A stretch of 64,000 bases of DNA from Scylla paramamosain. Its lineage: Eukaryota; Arthropoda; Malacostraca; Decapoda; Portunidae. How positions within the stretch are numbered: the stretch's first letter is position 1; each line of letters opens with the position of its first letter. Below are positions 44,227 to 63,069 of the stretch, in pieces. The translations under genes and the position numbers were made by a program. The stretch lies in assembly GCF_035594125.1 (NCBI RefSeq), contig NC_087168.1, positions 17,573,150 through 17,637,149 on the forward strand, in the 5' to 3' direction. The notes below the pieces were generated by a model. It was given only the letters and a program-made list of their open reading frames with translations, was not told where the DNA came from and searched no databases.

Positions 44227-45766
44227 TATGTGTGTTGAAGTGGCACATAATGGGGAGCAGCAAATGCTTGTATTGTTGCTCTCCCTTCCACTTTGACTTC
44301 TAAAAAGGTATTGATAATCAAAAATAGACTTGATATACTCCATAGACTAAACAAGAAATGGCTGCTTACAGAAGCACAAATGTTATAATTGTCAGCAGAT
44401 TTAATTTGTAGTACATATAAGTTTAACTAAATATACTGCACAATTTGAGAACTGTCTCAGTTATATGTATACATTAACACAGTTGTATGTATTAAGATAT
44501 ATAAATATGGATTGTGTATCTGCTATGAATGTGTGACATGAAAGGCTGTATTTTGTAAGAATGAATTGAAGCACTAAGAATATTTGTATATTATTATAGT
44601 TTTGATTTGCATTGTGACTCCTTTTATCCTTATAGAGTGTGTGCAGCTCCCTTTAGGTTTTATTTGTACCACCTTAGATCCTTGAGGCTTCTTGTTCAGT
44701 GCAAATATATCATGTCACATAACAAACAATGGAAATCAGTCTCATTCTTAGCTTTATTCTATAATAGGAGTTGTATATTGTATTTTAACACTTTCTTTTC
44801 TGAGAAGTTGGCTAAGGTGGCTGTTTCTTTGTACTCTAGATCCTGTCCTTCTCACAAAAGGCCCTGTGCCTCTAGACTCTTGGGCAGTAGTTTAATTTCT
44901 ATATAAGCTGCCAACCATCACATTGGTGAGCAAAGACTGAACACTCCAAAGGTGTGAAGTATTAGGATGCCAAAGCTTCAAGGTGTCTATATTCTTATCT
45001 GTATATCTGTCTTATATATCAGGCTGGCATCCCCAATGAAGGGAGGAGCCAAGACAAATATTCTTGTACTGTAATGAAGAATTATCACTGGTTAGGAAAT
45101 TAAGAAACTACGATGCTGTAAAATATATAATGATATACAGTATGTCTTCTAGTAGCTTTGTTATGTGAGTAACTTGTGTAGGAGAGAATCCTGAAGTATT
45201 GATGTGCTGTCATTTTGTTGGTGCAATGGTTTTGATTTAATCATTGGTCCTCAAATGTGAAGCTATCATAAACATAGCATGGCAAGTCAATATATACTAA
45301 AGGGACTAAAGACATGGCAGGGAGGAACAAGAAGTGAGTATTCAAGTGCTTTTGATGAGGAAATATTAACTTAGCCTTTGAATTTTTTAAACCTTGAACA
45401 AATGTGATGTATTTTTTGTACATACATAAAAAGTTATGTAAAAGTGATTGATGATTGCAAAAAAGTTTACCTTGGAATCAGTGGCCACGAATTTTTATGC
45501 TAGAAATGTAAGCATAACTTTCACATTAGATGGAACATTATAAACATTATTGGACTGACTTGGTTGAGCTGTGATGTTCTGGTATGAAGTGGAGCATGTT
45601 CAGAAGGTTTCACTCATATGTGTGTATTGGTGATCATTAGTGTTGTTCAGTCCCTAACCATTTATTTACAGCACCTTTAGGAATAAAACTAAATCCATTA
45701 CCTCACTGTTGCAGGTGTGCAAGAATGTCACGACACTATGTATAGACTGAGCTGAGGCTTTGCATG

Positions 45767-45802
<36 letters not shown>

Positions 45803-47086
45803 GCGTGCGTGCGTGCGTGTGTGCACACGTGCAGAGCAAGGTGTTTACCTCTTCACCGATAACCTCGTTTTGTCACACTGGTAATCATGTTATTTTCTAT
45901 TCTTTATTTTAAGATGCCAAAGCAAACAAGATTCTCTTTCTTTCACTCTTAGTTCTCATATTTATTTATAATGATTTTATGGAGTTACTTGGTTTGTTGT
46001 TAATTTACTTTTATGATTACATCTTTTAGGGGACTCACCACCCAGTACTTAAGAATGAAAATCTGGTATGTTTGAATGTGATGTAAGAATATAATTGTTT
46101 GTTTGTATGATCACATGTTTATATTGATGTGTTATATTTTACATATTTTACATAACACCACTGAATGGGAAATATTTTATTTTATATTTTGGGCATAAGG
46201 AAATGGTTATGAATATTTTTTATGATGGGGTAAATTAAAAATTCTTACATAATAAAACATAAAACAGAGGAAGGAGGAAGGGCAAGGAACACTGGTGGGT
46301 CCCCTAGAAGCTGTAAGAGTGAAGCTTGAATGAGATAACATGTAGCTTTATTGATTTGTAGTCAACACTTTAACATTCCAGTCTGGGTGTTTTCATGTTA
46401 CTTTTGTCCTTGAGCTGTTAACCCTCGCCAAATGTGAAACTTTCAAAGGAACACAAAGAAAGACCAAACACCAACAGACCTTGAGGTTCTTATAGTTGTG
46501 TAAATTATGAAAAAATTGCTCAACCACACACCAAAATGCATCTTTATAAATTGCCTATACCAAATTACAACTTAGTGATTTCTCTTAAAATGGCATTGTT
46601 GGAACATGGCTGCTTCACGTAACTGGAATGTGTCATCTATCAAAATATAAGTTAGGATGGGAGGAACTTCAGTAATTATAAATATTCTGTTTGAATAACA
46701 GGCTTCAGAACGGAAATGTTTTGTTGGGCGAGGGTTGACAGGCAACTGCAGCAAGTAGATGCAGGTGGTGCAGTCATGCCTCGTCAGATGAGCACTGTAG
46801 TGTTTAAGTTTACAAGTGTACTTAGTTTATGTTAAATTAATATGTTCCTTGGAATATTTTGTGAATATCTTTGTGAGATAAAGTAAAGCATAGCATTGGT
46901 TACTTCTTGCCATTTGGATTTTTATTTTAAAGAATGTTAACTTTCACTTTTGCTTTGTGTCTTTTGTCAGTGATGTATACTTTTTGTGATTCTTGTCTGC
47001 CCTTGCTCTTTGTAGGGTGAAGTCACAGTGATGTGTGTTGTCCCTGTGATAGGTGTAAAGTGTCATCTGCAGTGAGGCACAGAGGG

Positions 47087-47136
<50 letters not shown>

Positions 47137-47732
47137 TTTAGAAACGTGTATATTGGAATGTCTCATATTGTTATATATTGATATTTATTGATTGTAAAAA
47201 CTTGATTTTCAGTTAAAATAGTGTTTTCTCTTCTAAAGAATGTGCAGAAAATAACTTTAGGTATACTGTCTTTAAATATTTATGAAGACTGTTGCTGCTA
47301 ACATTGTATTTTTTCTTTATGGAATACTTATCACAGATCTTCATTTTTACTTACTAGATGGCAGGAATGTTTTGTTTCTTTAGTGCATTAGTCTTACACA
47401 CCATATTTTAGGCCTTGTTTGTGATGTCCAGCAGGACATCGGAACATATTTTCCTAGAAACAGACAGATCCTCATGCTAAGTGTTTGTCCTGCTCCCATC
47501 CTCAGCTCTTTATGAAACTTTTATGGTCATTGTTGTGTATGTGTTCAGTATTCTGAGTGGGGATAAGAGAATAGAGGATGATACATAAAGGTGTGTATAT
47601 GTTTTTAGAAAATGTATTTTGTCAATCCCACCATTTATATTGCTGAAAGCTGTTTGTTTTCTCTTTGTATCTGACTAGTCCTTGTTTTATGTACAAAACT
47701 GCTGACTTTGGGGAATATGTAAGAGGATGAAG

Positions 47733-47848
<116 letters not shown>

Positions 47849-48480
47849 CAAAAGATCTGGGCTTCTAATTTGGTGCACCTTTTCGTGTTTCATGAGGCGA
47901 TGCAGGAGTGTGAGTGAAGCTTTTGTCTTTCTAAACAGGGGTAAGACAGACAGGCCATTCCACGGTGCTTTGCTCCAGTAGGTGGGATGGGTACTTGTGT
48001 CTTGGGTGATCATTTGATGTAATTCCAGTCAGTCATTTCAAACAGATAATTATTTCATCCTTTTTGCTATGATTAGTATATGAAGGTAGTCTATGTAGCT
48101 TCCTGCTGCCATTTATGATTGTTATTATGACAAAATATTAATGTTTGTGTAATGTTACATGTGTAGTACTAATGTAGATCTGTAGCAGTTCACCCCATCT
48201 AATGACAGGTGAATTTTTAAGGATCCTTTCCATCATGTTCTGAATTAACATGCATCATTGCCAACTCAAATTACATGGAGTCTTTTTCAGTGGATCAGTG
48301 TTGTACCTGTTCTTATAAGCATTGTGGAGCAGACATGCTTGTTGGTTTTAATGGCAATATTTTAAATCATGCAAACTTGTTATATTTCTTTCCTATATGC
48401 TTTTAAATTTCATTAATTTTTCTATTTTGAACAATAATGTGCAATATGGAAGGGAGGATGAGGAATATGTATGTATCAAT

Positions 48481-50230
48481 GTCTATTTTAGCCCATCTGT
48501 CAGTGTCCAATAGACGGCAAAATAGCGTGGAATGGCTGTGCTAACCCCTCGAGCACCCCCGAGGTGCCCCCCACGTCCCCTTTCTAGGTATTGTGATCCA
48601 ACGTGCCAGACTTGCACCCAGGCTGTATGGTAGCATTTCCCGTGGTAGCTCACATTCATCTAGGCTTACTAATATATCCACTCTAGTCTGTGCCATCACC
48701 GTAGGGTAGTGACGCACAGCAGGTCTCGATTGACGCTGTTGTTATTTGAGCAGTGCTCTGAGCCCCATATGTACGGAGCAGATTGTGGGGTAGGTACTTT
48801 GAGAAACTTCAGAATGTGCCATCACTTACTAGGGGAGGGGTGGAGGATTAGAACTACTGTCCTGGTTATTTTTCACATTTTAACTTGATGGGAATTTCTG
48901 AGCAAATGAATATACCGGGAACGTGATATAAAAATAGGGAATTAGGGTGCGTTCCTGTGGCGTCAGTCTAGTCCTGTTGTAGCGGCCTTTAGCAGCGCCT
49001 CGAGAAAGGGAAAGGGGTATTACTGCCCTACACTTTTCCTGAGGCTCCCTGCAGAGGCTGCTGCTTGGGTATCGAGGAACAACAATGGATGTTATTTTAT
49101 TTTTTATTCTATATCTATATATTCTGCACATTTTTATAATAGAAGCATAATAGAGAAAAACTGATATCAATAATAATTATAAAAGTACGTGTGAAGTTTT
49201 ATTTTGTTGCATGACCTTATGTTCTTTGCTTGCTATGTTGTAGGTAGTGTTTTACTGTGGATATCCATGGTTACTAGGAATGGCATGCAAGCGATATCAA
49301 CTTACATAACGCTAGCAACTCTGCGGCATATCAGTACAGCAAGTTTTTCGATCGCTTCAGCTGCCCACGTTGCCTCAACACGCGTTGCATTGACCAAAGG
49401 AATAGCGCGTGTTCCATTCCCAGCTTACTACTCATGCTTGTGTATTGTGATGACTTTCAGCCGTGTCATGAATAGTCATTCCATCAACATTAATTAATAG
49501 TTAACGGTGTAAGGGGGGAAAAGTGGATTCAGTGAGTGTGTGAAGGGTTGTGACAGACACGCCCATCCCGGGAGGTTGGTACTCCTGCGTGCTATTGATT
49601 TGGCGAGGGACTGAGTGAAACTTACTACTATGAACACACAAAAGAACGGCACTGCTGGTCATATTTCATGTGTTTAACGTATCTTGTAAATTATTACACG
49701 TAATATATGCATACTGCAGCCTGGTCCCCATTACCCCTCCGGAGATAATGTTTGGTGTGAAAAGAGGCATCGTGCATCGCGGGGTGCGTCGAGGACGCGC
49801 GCGCCAGTGTTTGTTTACAGGCGAGAAGGTGTGGTTGGGAAAGTTGTCTTTTGGTCACGTTTCGTCCCAACAAACTCGTGAAGTGGACATTATCGCCCCG
49901 GGGTTGTACTCGGCGGCTCGCTTGAGGCCCACACACCCTCCATGCTGGCAGAATGACAGGTACGCCTCACCGCTGTTATGTATTAGCGAGCTCCCATCTG
50001 TGGCCGTGGCGGGAATGTCAAAGTTTTGTTGAATACATGCTCTGGGTGGCCTGTGTGGCGTGCAGGAGACGCGGTGTGTACTGCATTACACTACATTAAA
50101 CCCACGTGTTATCATGCAGAACTTAGGGCACCGCGAAGGCGCCTTCACCCCTCCACTAAGGAGCGTAGTATTATGTGGGTGAGGGCTGCACCGTGCCGTC
50201 CACATTGAGTACCGGCGAAATGTCCTACTG
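48481..50230. other. Less repetitive, locally CpG-rich region
   Basis: CCCGAGGTGCCCCCC-type sequence at 48545..48590, and a CpG-rich patch at about 49760..49940 (CATCGCGGGGTGCGTC, GACGCGCGCGCC). Microsatellite-free, which is unusual here. A promoter or untranslated exon is possible, but no convincing coding frame or core promoter was found. Confidence 0.4.
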
Positions 50231-50235
50231 GTTCA

Positions 50236-50495
50236 GGCGTCCGTCCCAGCACAAATAGAGACTAATTTCCAGATATCAGTGCTTTACTAGGCCAGAGAAG
50301 GCAAGACTATTCATTTACACCATGTGAAATACGCCGTAGTGAAGATCCTTTCGATATACCGTGATGAAGCAGCGAGTCGGGTTGATGCGTCCGTCCCTAA
50401 ACAACCTGTGCTTTGTTAGGTCAGGAAGGGCAAGATTATTCATTAACACTGTAAAATCCACTATAGTTATATGAGCTTTTAATATACCATGACAA
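50236..50495. repeat. Diverged ~140-150 bp tandem duplication
   Basis: GCGTCCGTCCC, TGCTTTACTAGGCCAG (TGCTTTGTTAGGTCAG), GGCAAGACTATTCAT (GGCAAGATTATTCAT), ACAC and ATATACC(G/A)TGA recur in order at about 50236..50360 and 50386..50495. Confidence 0.7.
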
Positions 50496-50562
50496 GACAA
50501 TTAATTCTTGTGACAAAATTAGTGTGCTCTGCTTCCCTATGGTTTATTGTGTGTATTTGTTA

Positions 50563-50712
50563 AGGTACAGGAAGAGAGGAAGAGAATGAAGGAAAGGAGG
50601 ACAAGAATGAAAGAGAGATAAGGAGGGATTGAAGGAAATGAGAAGAGGAAGAACTGATAAAAGGAAGGGAAGATTGAAGGAAAGATAGAAGGAAGAGAAT
50701 CGAGAGACACGT
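50563..50712. repeat. Purine-rich GGAAGA tract
   Basis: About 150 bp almost entirely A and G on the + strand with irregular GGAAGAGA/GAAGGAAA phrases. Confidence 0.7.
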
Positions 50713-51183
50713 CATGCCGCCTCTGAGGCTGTCGAGGGGCGGGCTGCGGGCGGCGTGTGAACCTGTTGCTGGGTATGGCGGGCGGCCTCAGGAGACTTTT
50801 TTCCTTTGTTATTCATTAATCGATGCAAAGGGAAGCTGTGAGGGGACTGACGGAAAGGGAGCAAAGTGCATTTCGCTCGGGGTGCTCTCAACGAGGGGAA
50901 AATGCTCGTGTTTTATTCAGTTAGCCAGTCGGTTAGGCAGGTACGCAGGCAAGTAGGTGGTAAAATTTATAGTACCCTGGTTGCTGTTCTGTTCTAATTG
51001 TTTGCTGTCCTTATGTATTTTATTTTTGTTTATATATTTGTTTATTTATTTATTTATTTTTTTTATCAATAGAGGTGTAACGAGCTACATATCTTGGTAT
51101 CTGGTACCGTCACTAGTTTTCGAGAAAGTCATTCTAGGTCACGCGCCTTCGATTTGTAGAGGAAAGCAGTGGTAGTCAAATGA

Positions 51184-57115
<5,932 letters not shown>

Positions 57116-57902
57116 TAATGGTGCTTTCATGATTCGAGAGATATTCATCTCCGGGATAAATTTCCGAGGTGTAGACGTAGCCAGAGTCGAGTAACCTGCC
57201 GCACTCACAATATTTTGTGTTTTTCTTTAATCATAATTCTGATCTGGCGATATTTGCAAAACAATACGGTTGTTAGACTCTTAGCAGACTAGAGAACATG
57301 ATATTGAGCTTGAAACACAGAGGAAGGGAGTGCTGTGTGTTACCTGGCTTATGACTACCACATCGACTACCACTACCACCATCATCATTGCAGCCTGAAC
57401 CAGCCAGCCAGCCAGCGAGCTAGCTAGCCATGCGAGTATCGAGCACTTTAACGATCCAGGAATAAGAAATGAGTAAAGACTAGAGGCGGTGCACTTCGAC
57501 AACTACGTGTATTTGCTTAACAATTTCCAGTATCTCATATTTACTCACGCACCGTACACTTAGCCGCTCATAAATTCAATACGGGTAACTATGAAAGTCA
57601 CTAAACATGCTGGGAAACTGAGGTGAAAGGAAACGGGGAAGGGAGGGGGATGAGAACACGCTATATACTCGTGGTCTCATATCGATAAACAAACCTGAAG
57701 ATCTTTGTTGGGAATTATAACACTTACTGGGCATTTCTTTGGGATTATTTTACCCTGCAGAGTGAAGAGACAAAGAAGCTTTACTGATTTCACTTGCACA
57801 CGAGTACTTGGATTATATTTTCTCGTTTCCCTCAGTAACCCCTCGTGGTTGGTATCGATTCTCCGTATTTACGTGTAGGTATACTAGCATTACAACGTCT
57901 AC
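57116..57902. other. Unique sequence after the satellite
   Basis: Ordinary composition with a CCAGCCAGC-type short repeat near 57395..57425. No supported gene. Confidence 0.5.
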
Positions 57903-58305
57903 CATTCGTGCTCAACCACCTTTTAAATTACCAGGTAGAGAACTAAGTAGTGTCCCAAATGAGCGTATATTCAGCCATTAGTTTCATTTGTGCTTAACCA
58001 GCCTTTAAATTACTAGGTAGAGAGTTAATTAATGTCCAGTGTGTATACAACTATTAGAGCCTCATGCTCAACTACCCTTTACATTGCTTGATAGAGAGTT
58101 AACTATGTACCTGATAAGTGTGTATACAACCATTAAAGCCTCATTTATGCTCAACTACCCTGTACATTATTGCTTGATAGAAAGTTAACTATGTGTCAGA
58201 TGAGTGTCTATACAACCATTAAAGCCTCATTTATGCTCAGCTACCCTTTACATTAACTATGCTCCTAATAAGTGTATATACAACAATTAACGCTTCATTC
58301 ATCTC
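57903..58305. repeat. ~80-bp tandem repeat, five copies
   Basis: Each copy has GCTCAACTACCCTTTACATT, GATAGAGAGTTAACTATGT, AAGTGTGTATACAACCATTA and AAGCCTCATTTAT or variants, at about 57910, 57992, 58068, 58150 and 58235. The last copy lacks the GATAGA block. Confidence 0.85.
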
Positions 58306-58446
58306 ATTTTGCCATTTCCCAAGAGGATTGGCGTCAGGTACGAGTCTCTTCCAATTGTTTCTGTCCCTTGTATCTTCTGTGACTTCCATCCTTTGCACTT
58401 CTACCACCGCGATTCCATCCCTCTTTGTCCTCCCTTCGATCTTCAT
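58285..58446 (-). pseudogene. Possible 3'-terminal fragment of another non-LTR element
   Basis: The reverse-strand frame includes VTEDTRDRNNWKRLVPDANP, resembling the conserved C-terminal stretch (ED...DR..W...ADP) of many arthropod LINE polyproteins, preceded by EGRTKRDG. Weak and short; no other element part found. Confidence 0.4.
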
Positions 58447-58734
58447 TTATGTTCACCTCAGATTTACTGGTTCGGGGACTCAGGGTTTCGATCCGGATTC
58501 GACTCCCACTGAACCTTACGTGAGCGAGACTCGTGGGTGTTTCGGTGGGTGTTTCAAGGCATTCGAACCACAGGAAGGTCACGGGAGCTGGTATTGGGTA
58601 TTGGTTGGTATTGGTTGGTGTTGGAGGACTTCTGTGCGTGTGTGGCTAAAGGGAGAGTAGAAGATTGGCTTTACCATCCTTTGCGACACTGTGAGAAACA
58701 TTTTTCGTTTTTTGGGATATTAGTTTCTAGAGCC

Positions 58735-59215
58735 TCGTATTCTTTTAATGCTTTGTTTTCTGATCAGAACTATTTTCGAAGGCCAAAGAGATGATAAGCC
58801 GGGTTCTCAAGGATGTCCCTCCAGTTAATAATGTAGAAATCCTCCCTTAACTACCTATAGAATCATAAAATCACTCTTAAAAACACCAATAACTTTCATT
58901 AGAACACGAGGTGGTTAGTCAGGTTTTCTTGATGATTTTTTCTTCTGTTGATGTAGAATTCTCGTTAAACTATCAATAAAATCATGAAAACACGCTTGGA
59001 AAAAAAAAAAACTGATTACTTCCAATAGACCAGAAATAATCAAGTTTTCATATCCTCGTTAATTATCACTGAATACATGAAAACATTCTTGAACACACTA
59101 TTAACTTCCATTAGAGCAGAAATAATCAAGCTTTCATGATATCCTCGCTAAGCTGTCACTAAAATCATGAAAACACTCCCGAACACACACACACACACAC
59201 CAATAACTTCCAGCA
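58735..59215 (-). repeat. Dispersed repeat family, copy F (tandem, ~four units)
   Basis: Starts with the reverse complement of the GGCTTTTGAAAATAG and GAGAACCCGGCT blocks, followed by four degenerate units of AATTCTCGTTAAACT, CAATAAAATCATGAAAACAC and AATAACTTCCATTAGA. Confidence 0.7.
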
Positions 59216-59489
59216 GAGCGTGTTTAAAGTTGTCGAGATGAGATGCTGAAATGTGAGAGTGTGGCCCATAAAACCTTGCCTTGGTTTTTATTGCAGTTTC
59301 AGATCCTCGTAACCTCCGCCAGCTGAGAGTGAAGGACTGCTGAACTAAATCACTAAACCTAACGCCACTTAACCTCCTAACCTTTACTAACCTTTACTTA
59401 TATAGTCGTGCAAAATAAGAGGTTAGGATATTATGAAGTGGCAATAATATAATTAGGGTTAGGAGGGTGTGAATTATTTGACTACCACT

Positions 59490-59885
59490 GACAGCACGTT
59501 TCTTGATCTATGTAACTCTGTGTTATTTTGCTTAACAAGAATAAGGTTTACAAGTTGTATGGTGATGACATGTAGCTAATCAGAGTAATCCTAGGTAATT
59601 TTTCTTAAGACTACACGAACTAAAGGGTTACTAAATCTCCCAATGATACACGTTTCTTAATTTATGTAGCCTTAGAAAAGTTTAACAAGAGTAAGATTCA
59701 GATGCTATTAAATATTTGCTGATGACACATTTCTTGATGTAAGTAACTATTATTTTACCTAAGATTTCCAGAAGTTATTAAAGTGACACGTTTCTTAAAT
59801 TGGGTAAGATAATTTACTTAACAAGAGTGAGATTCAGATGTTATTAAATATTTGCTGATGACACTCGTTCCTCAACTCTTTCACT
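59490..59885. repeat. Degenerate ~110-bp tandem repeat
   Basis: ACACGTTTCTTAATTTATGT, TTTACTTAACAAGAGT, AAGATTCAGATG and TATTAAATATTTGCTGATG recur three to four times; a further partial copy lies near 60399..60455. Confidence 0.7.
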
Positions 59886-60118
59886 GCGATATGCAATATT
59901 CCACACTATGAAAAAATAGAAAGAAAAAAATAAAAAAGGATTTAAAAGAATATATTTAGCATTTTCTACGCAATATAATGCTTGGAGGTGGCTGTAGAGC
60001 GAGGAGAAATGTCTGAGTGGTTAATTATTAAGGAAAAACTTGTCTAATAGGAAGGAAAGTGTTGAGTTGCCCTAGATTGTTTTACTTAAATAACAAAACC
60101 ATAGGAAATAAAGGGCTT

Positions 60119-60341
60119 GAACCAAATAATTTACTGCTCTTGCTGTCAGTGAATCAAATAATTTATTACTTTTGTCAGTGAACCAAATAATTTAATACTC
60201 TTGCTGTCATTGAACCAAATAATTTACTACTCTGGCTGTCAGTGAACCAAATAGTTTATTACTCTTGTTATCAGTGAACCAAATCATTTACTACTTTTGC
60301 TGTCAGTGAACTAAATAATTTACTACTCTGGCTGTCAGTGA
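60119..60341. repeat. ~36-bp minisatellite, six copies
   Basis: Unit GAACCAAATAATTTACTACT plus CTTGCTGTCAGT with small variants; an isolated partial copy lies near 60466..60502. Confidence 0.85.
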
Positions 60342-60615
60342 TGTCTTTTAAAACTACACAAGAATTACAACATTTCATTGAGACTGAGAGGAGGACAACA
60401 CGTTTCTTAATTTGAGTAAACCTTGATAAACTTTACTTAACAAAATTACAAGAACTAAAAGGTATGAACCAAATAATTTAGTACTCTTGCTGCCAGTGAC
60501 ATAATTTAAAATCACACTTAAGAAACGCACCACAATATTCTATGAAGTTTAAGAGGAAACCATATCAGTGAAAGGGTTAGGTTAAGTAGTACCAGATCTA
60601 GTTTAGGAATGTCTT

Positions 60616-60618
<3 letters not shown>

Positions 60619-60701
<83 letters not shown>

Positions 60702-61205
60702 GAATGCAGAGGATTGATTGGTTCGTTCCTGTTGACGTCAATCGCATCTTTTCTCTGTGAATAACCTTCTGTGCAGTGTCTAGTGAAGTATTCTTATCTC
60801 GTCCTTGCTTGGGCAGGAGGAGGAGGAGGAGGAGGAGGAGGAGGAGGAGAACAAAGAGAATGAAGAAGAGGAAAAGAAGAACAAGGAGAACGAAGAGGGG
60901 AACAAGGAGAATGAAGAGGAGGAGAAAGAGGTGAAGGAGAACAAGGAGAACGAAGAAGGGTAACAAGGAGTATAAAAAGGAGGAGAAAGAGAAAGAGAAA
61001 GGAGAAGAAGAACAAGGAGAAGCAAGACGAGAACAACGAGGTCAAAGATGAGGATGAGAAGAACGAGGTCATGTAAAAAAAGAAAAAAAAAGAACAGGAA
61101 GAACGAGGAAGAAAAATAAACGGGGAGAACAAGAAGAAAGAAGAAGAAAACTGACAAGAAACTCGGACAAAAAAAAAAAAAAAACAGAAAAGTAAATAAA
61201 TAAAT
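60619..61205. repeat. (GT)n and purine-rich (GGA)/GAACAAGGA tract
   Basis: (GT)~39 at 60619..60697, (GGA)n at 60818..60850, then ~300 bp of nearly pure A/G with GAACAAGGAGAA-like units and a final AAAT run. Confidence 0.85.
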
Positions 61206-61663
61206 AAATAAATAAAAAAACAAGACAGGTGAAGTGAGATACCGTCACCCTTCCACCCCGGCCCCTCACCCCGCGACACCTTCCCTCCCGCTCATGGTAC
61301 AGCACGCTCAGAGACGTAACCAATTTAACAATAATAGATGGCAGCCTGAGTGCCACTTTAATGTTAAAGGGAAGCTGCTGGCGCCGTGTGGGAGTCACTT
61401 TTGGGGGACACGCGAGAATGGGGCGGCCAGTGTGGTCAGACTGGTGGTTGTGTCGATAAACAAAGATGAATATAGATAACTTAATAGATGAAAGAATGAA
61501 TGACTGTATGGATAGAGAAGTAAATAGTAAGTGTGGTTTGGGTGGAGTGTATAAAAGAAGGGAATACGTGTGGATGAAGGGAAATAAAGAGGAAAAATTA
61601 ATGTTTGAATGAATGGATGAATAAGGAAAGCCAAAAGAGAATGAATGTGAATAGAAAGATAAG
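61206..61663. other. Intergenic, no gene seen
   Basis: GC-richer patch at 61230..61440, then GAATGAATGGATG-type short repeats. No supported frame. Confidence 0.5.
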
Positions 61664-61665
61664 TA

Positions 61666-62136
61666 CAGTAAAATCCCTCTTATCCGGCATCAACGGGACC
61701 GCCGACATGCCGGATACTTGAATATTGCCGGATACTTGAATAGAAGTGAAATTATGTCCACAATCACCACCCTACACTCACGCATCTTACCATAACAAAG
61801 ATCAGCTGATCTTAATCAGCAGCTGATCTGATCAGCTGCTTAAGTGTAAGCACAACATGCTTCCTCTTTTCTACAACTTTAGGCATGATGAAGGCGTCAG
61901 GCGATAAACAGTGCACACACGGGACTGAGTCACTGAGTAAACACAGTGCAATGGGCTGCAGATGGCGCGAAGCAGTGCTCTCTGGTGGCCAGGGGACAAA
62001 GTAAGCCTCGCGCCAGAATTTTAATCGATTTTATGAGTACACATTGATTTTTTATTGATTTTAAGGCTCGGGGAAAAATGTGCCGGATACTTGAAGCTGC
62101 CAGATACTCGAATGCCGGATAAGAGGGATTTTACTG
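61666..62136. mobile_element. pogo/Tigger-like MITE, 471 bp
   Basis: Perfect 25-bp terminal inverted repeats start CAGTAAAATCCCTCTTATCC and end GGATAAGAGGGATTTTACTG, flanked by a TA target duplication (61664..61665 and 62137..62138). The CAGT start and the TTATCCGG core resemble Tc1/mariner pogo-Tigger ends. GCCGGATACTTGAAT-like subterminal repeats occur at about 61692, 61727 and 62082. A nested inverted repeat built on GATCAGCTGATC lies near 61801..61840. No transposase frame, so non-autonomous. Intact TIRs and TSD suggest a fairly recent insertion. Confidence 0.9.
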
Positions 62137-62138
62137 TA

Positions 62139-62419
62139 AATAAATAAATAATTGTGGTTAAGGTGCAGTGTATGGAAGAAGGGAATGTATGTGAATAAAG
62201 GGAGATAAACAGGAAAATGAATGTTTGAATGAATGGATAAATAAGCAGAAATAAACTGAATTTCTCAATGGTTAGATAAGTGAATAGATGAATGAAGAGG
62301 TGGAGGTAGGGGATGTATGGATAAACAGGTGGAGTAATGAATGCTTGAATAAACGTGTAGGTAATCAAATGTGTGAAAGAAAGGATGCATGAATGAATAG
62401 ATAAGTAAATAGGTGAATA

Positions 62420-62471
<52 letters not shown>

Positions 62472-63069
62472 TGATGGTGGAGGTTGTGGAGGGAGGGAAT
62501 GTATAAAGCAGCTAAAAAGCATAAATGAACCTGCATATAAGTAAACAGATAAAAAAAAAAAGAAAGAAAAGAATAGATGCATAAATGAACACTTAAGTAG
62601 ATGAAAAAAAAAAAAAAATAAATAAATCCACGAATGAACGTACGTAAAGTATAGCTGGATGAATAGCAAATGTAGTAAGTGTATTATATTGTACCGTGAG
62701 TGAATTAACAGAAGAATGAATGCACGAATGAATACACTAAAAAAAAAAAAATAACATAACAACAAAGGGGTCACATTACACCGCAGAAACACAAACCGAT
62801 AAATCACAAACACAACACGGTCAATGGAAAAAGAAAATGAACGAAGAAATAGGAAGACAACACATAAATAACCATAAAAAATACACTTTTCATATTGTTA
62901 GGTCACGTTTCGTAAAGGTGGAGGCAGTACGGTGGTCGATACTCGCTTCAACACCCATCAAGTCCCATCAGCTCTACATGAAGGGCTGACAGGAGAGAGG
63001 TGAAAGCGAGGCAGGGGAAGGCGCGAGGTGGCTGTCTGTCGGGAGAGAGAACTGATGTCTAGTGGGTGT
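62139..63069. other. Intergenic, GAATGAATA-rich, with (GT)n
   Basis: Irregular GAATGAATGGATAAATAAG-like phrases throughout, (GT)n at 62422..62470, and A runs. 62900..63060 is ordinary sequence. No gene seen. Confidence 0.55.

Noticed and set aside
49204..50208. Several 60-120 codon frames in the CpG-rich region
   Set aside because: No domain, no consistent frame or splice sites; retained only as an unexplained region.
50714..50956. 80-residue frame MPPLRLSRGG... as a gene
   Set aside because: No homology recognised, no splice or promoter context, and length is within chance for this GC-richer patch.
58485..58515. tRNA T-arm-like sequence GGTTTCGATCCGGATTCGACTC
   Set aside because: Two B-box-like words but no A box, anticodon arm or acceptor pairing at the right distances.
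60119..60341. 36-bp periodic repeat resembling a CRISPR array
   Set aside because: Units are contiguous without unique spacers, vary by substitution, and the context is eukaryotic.
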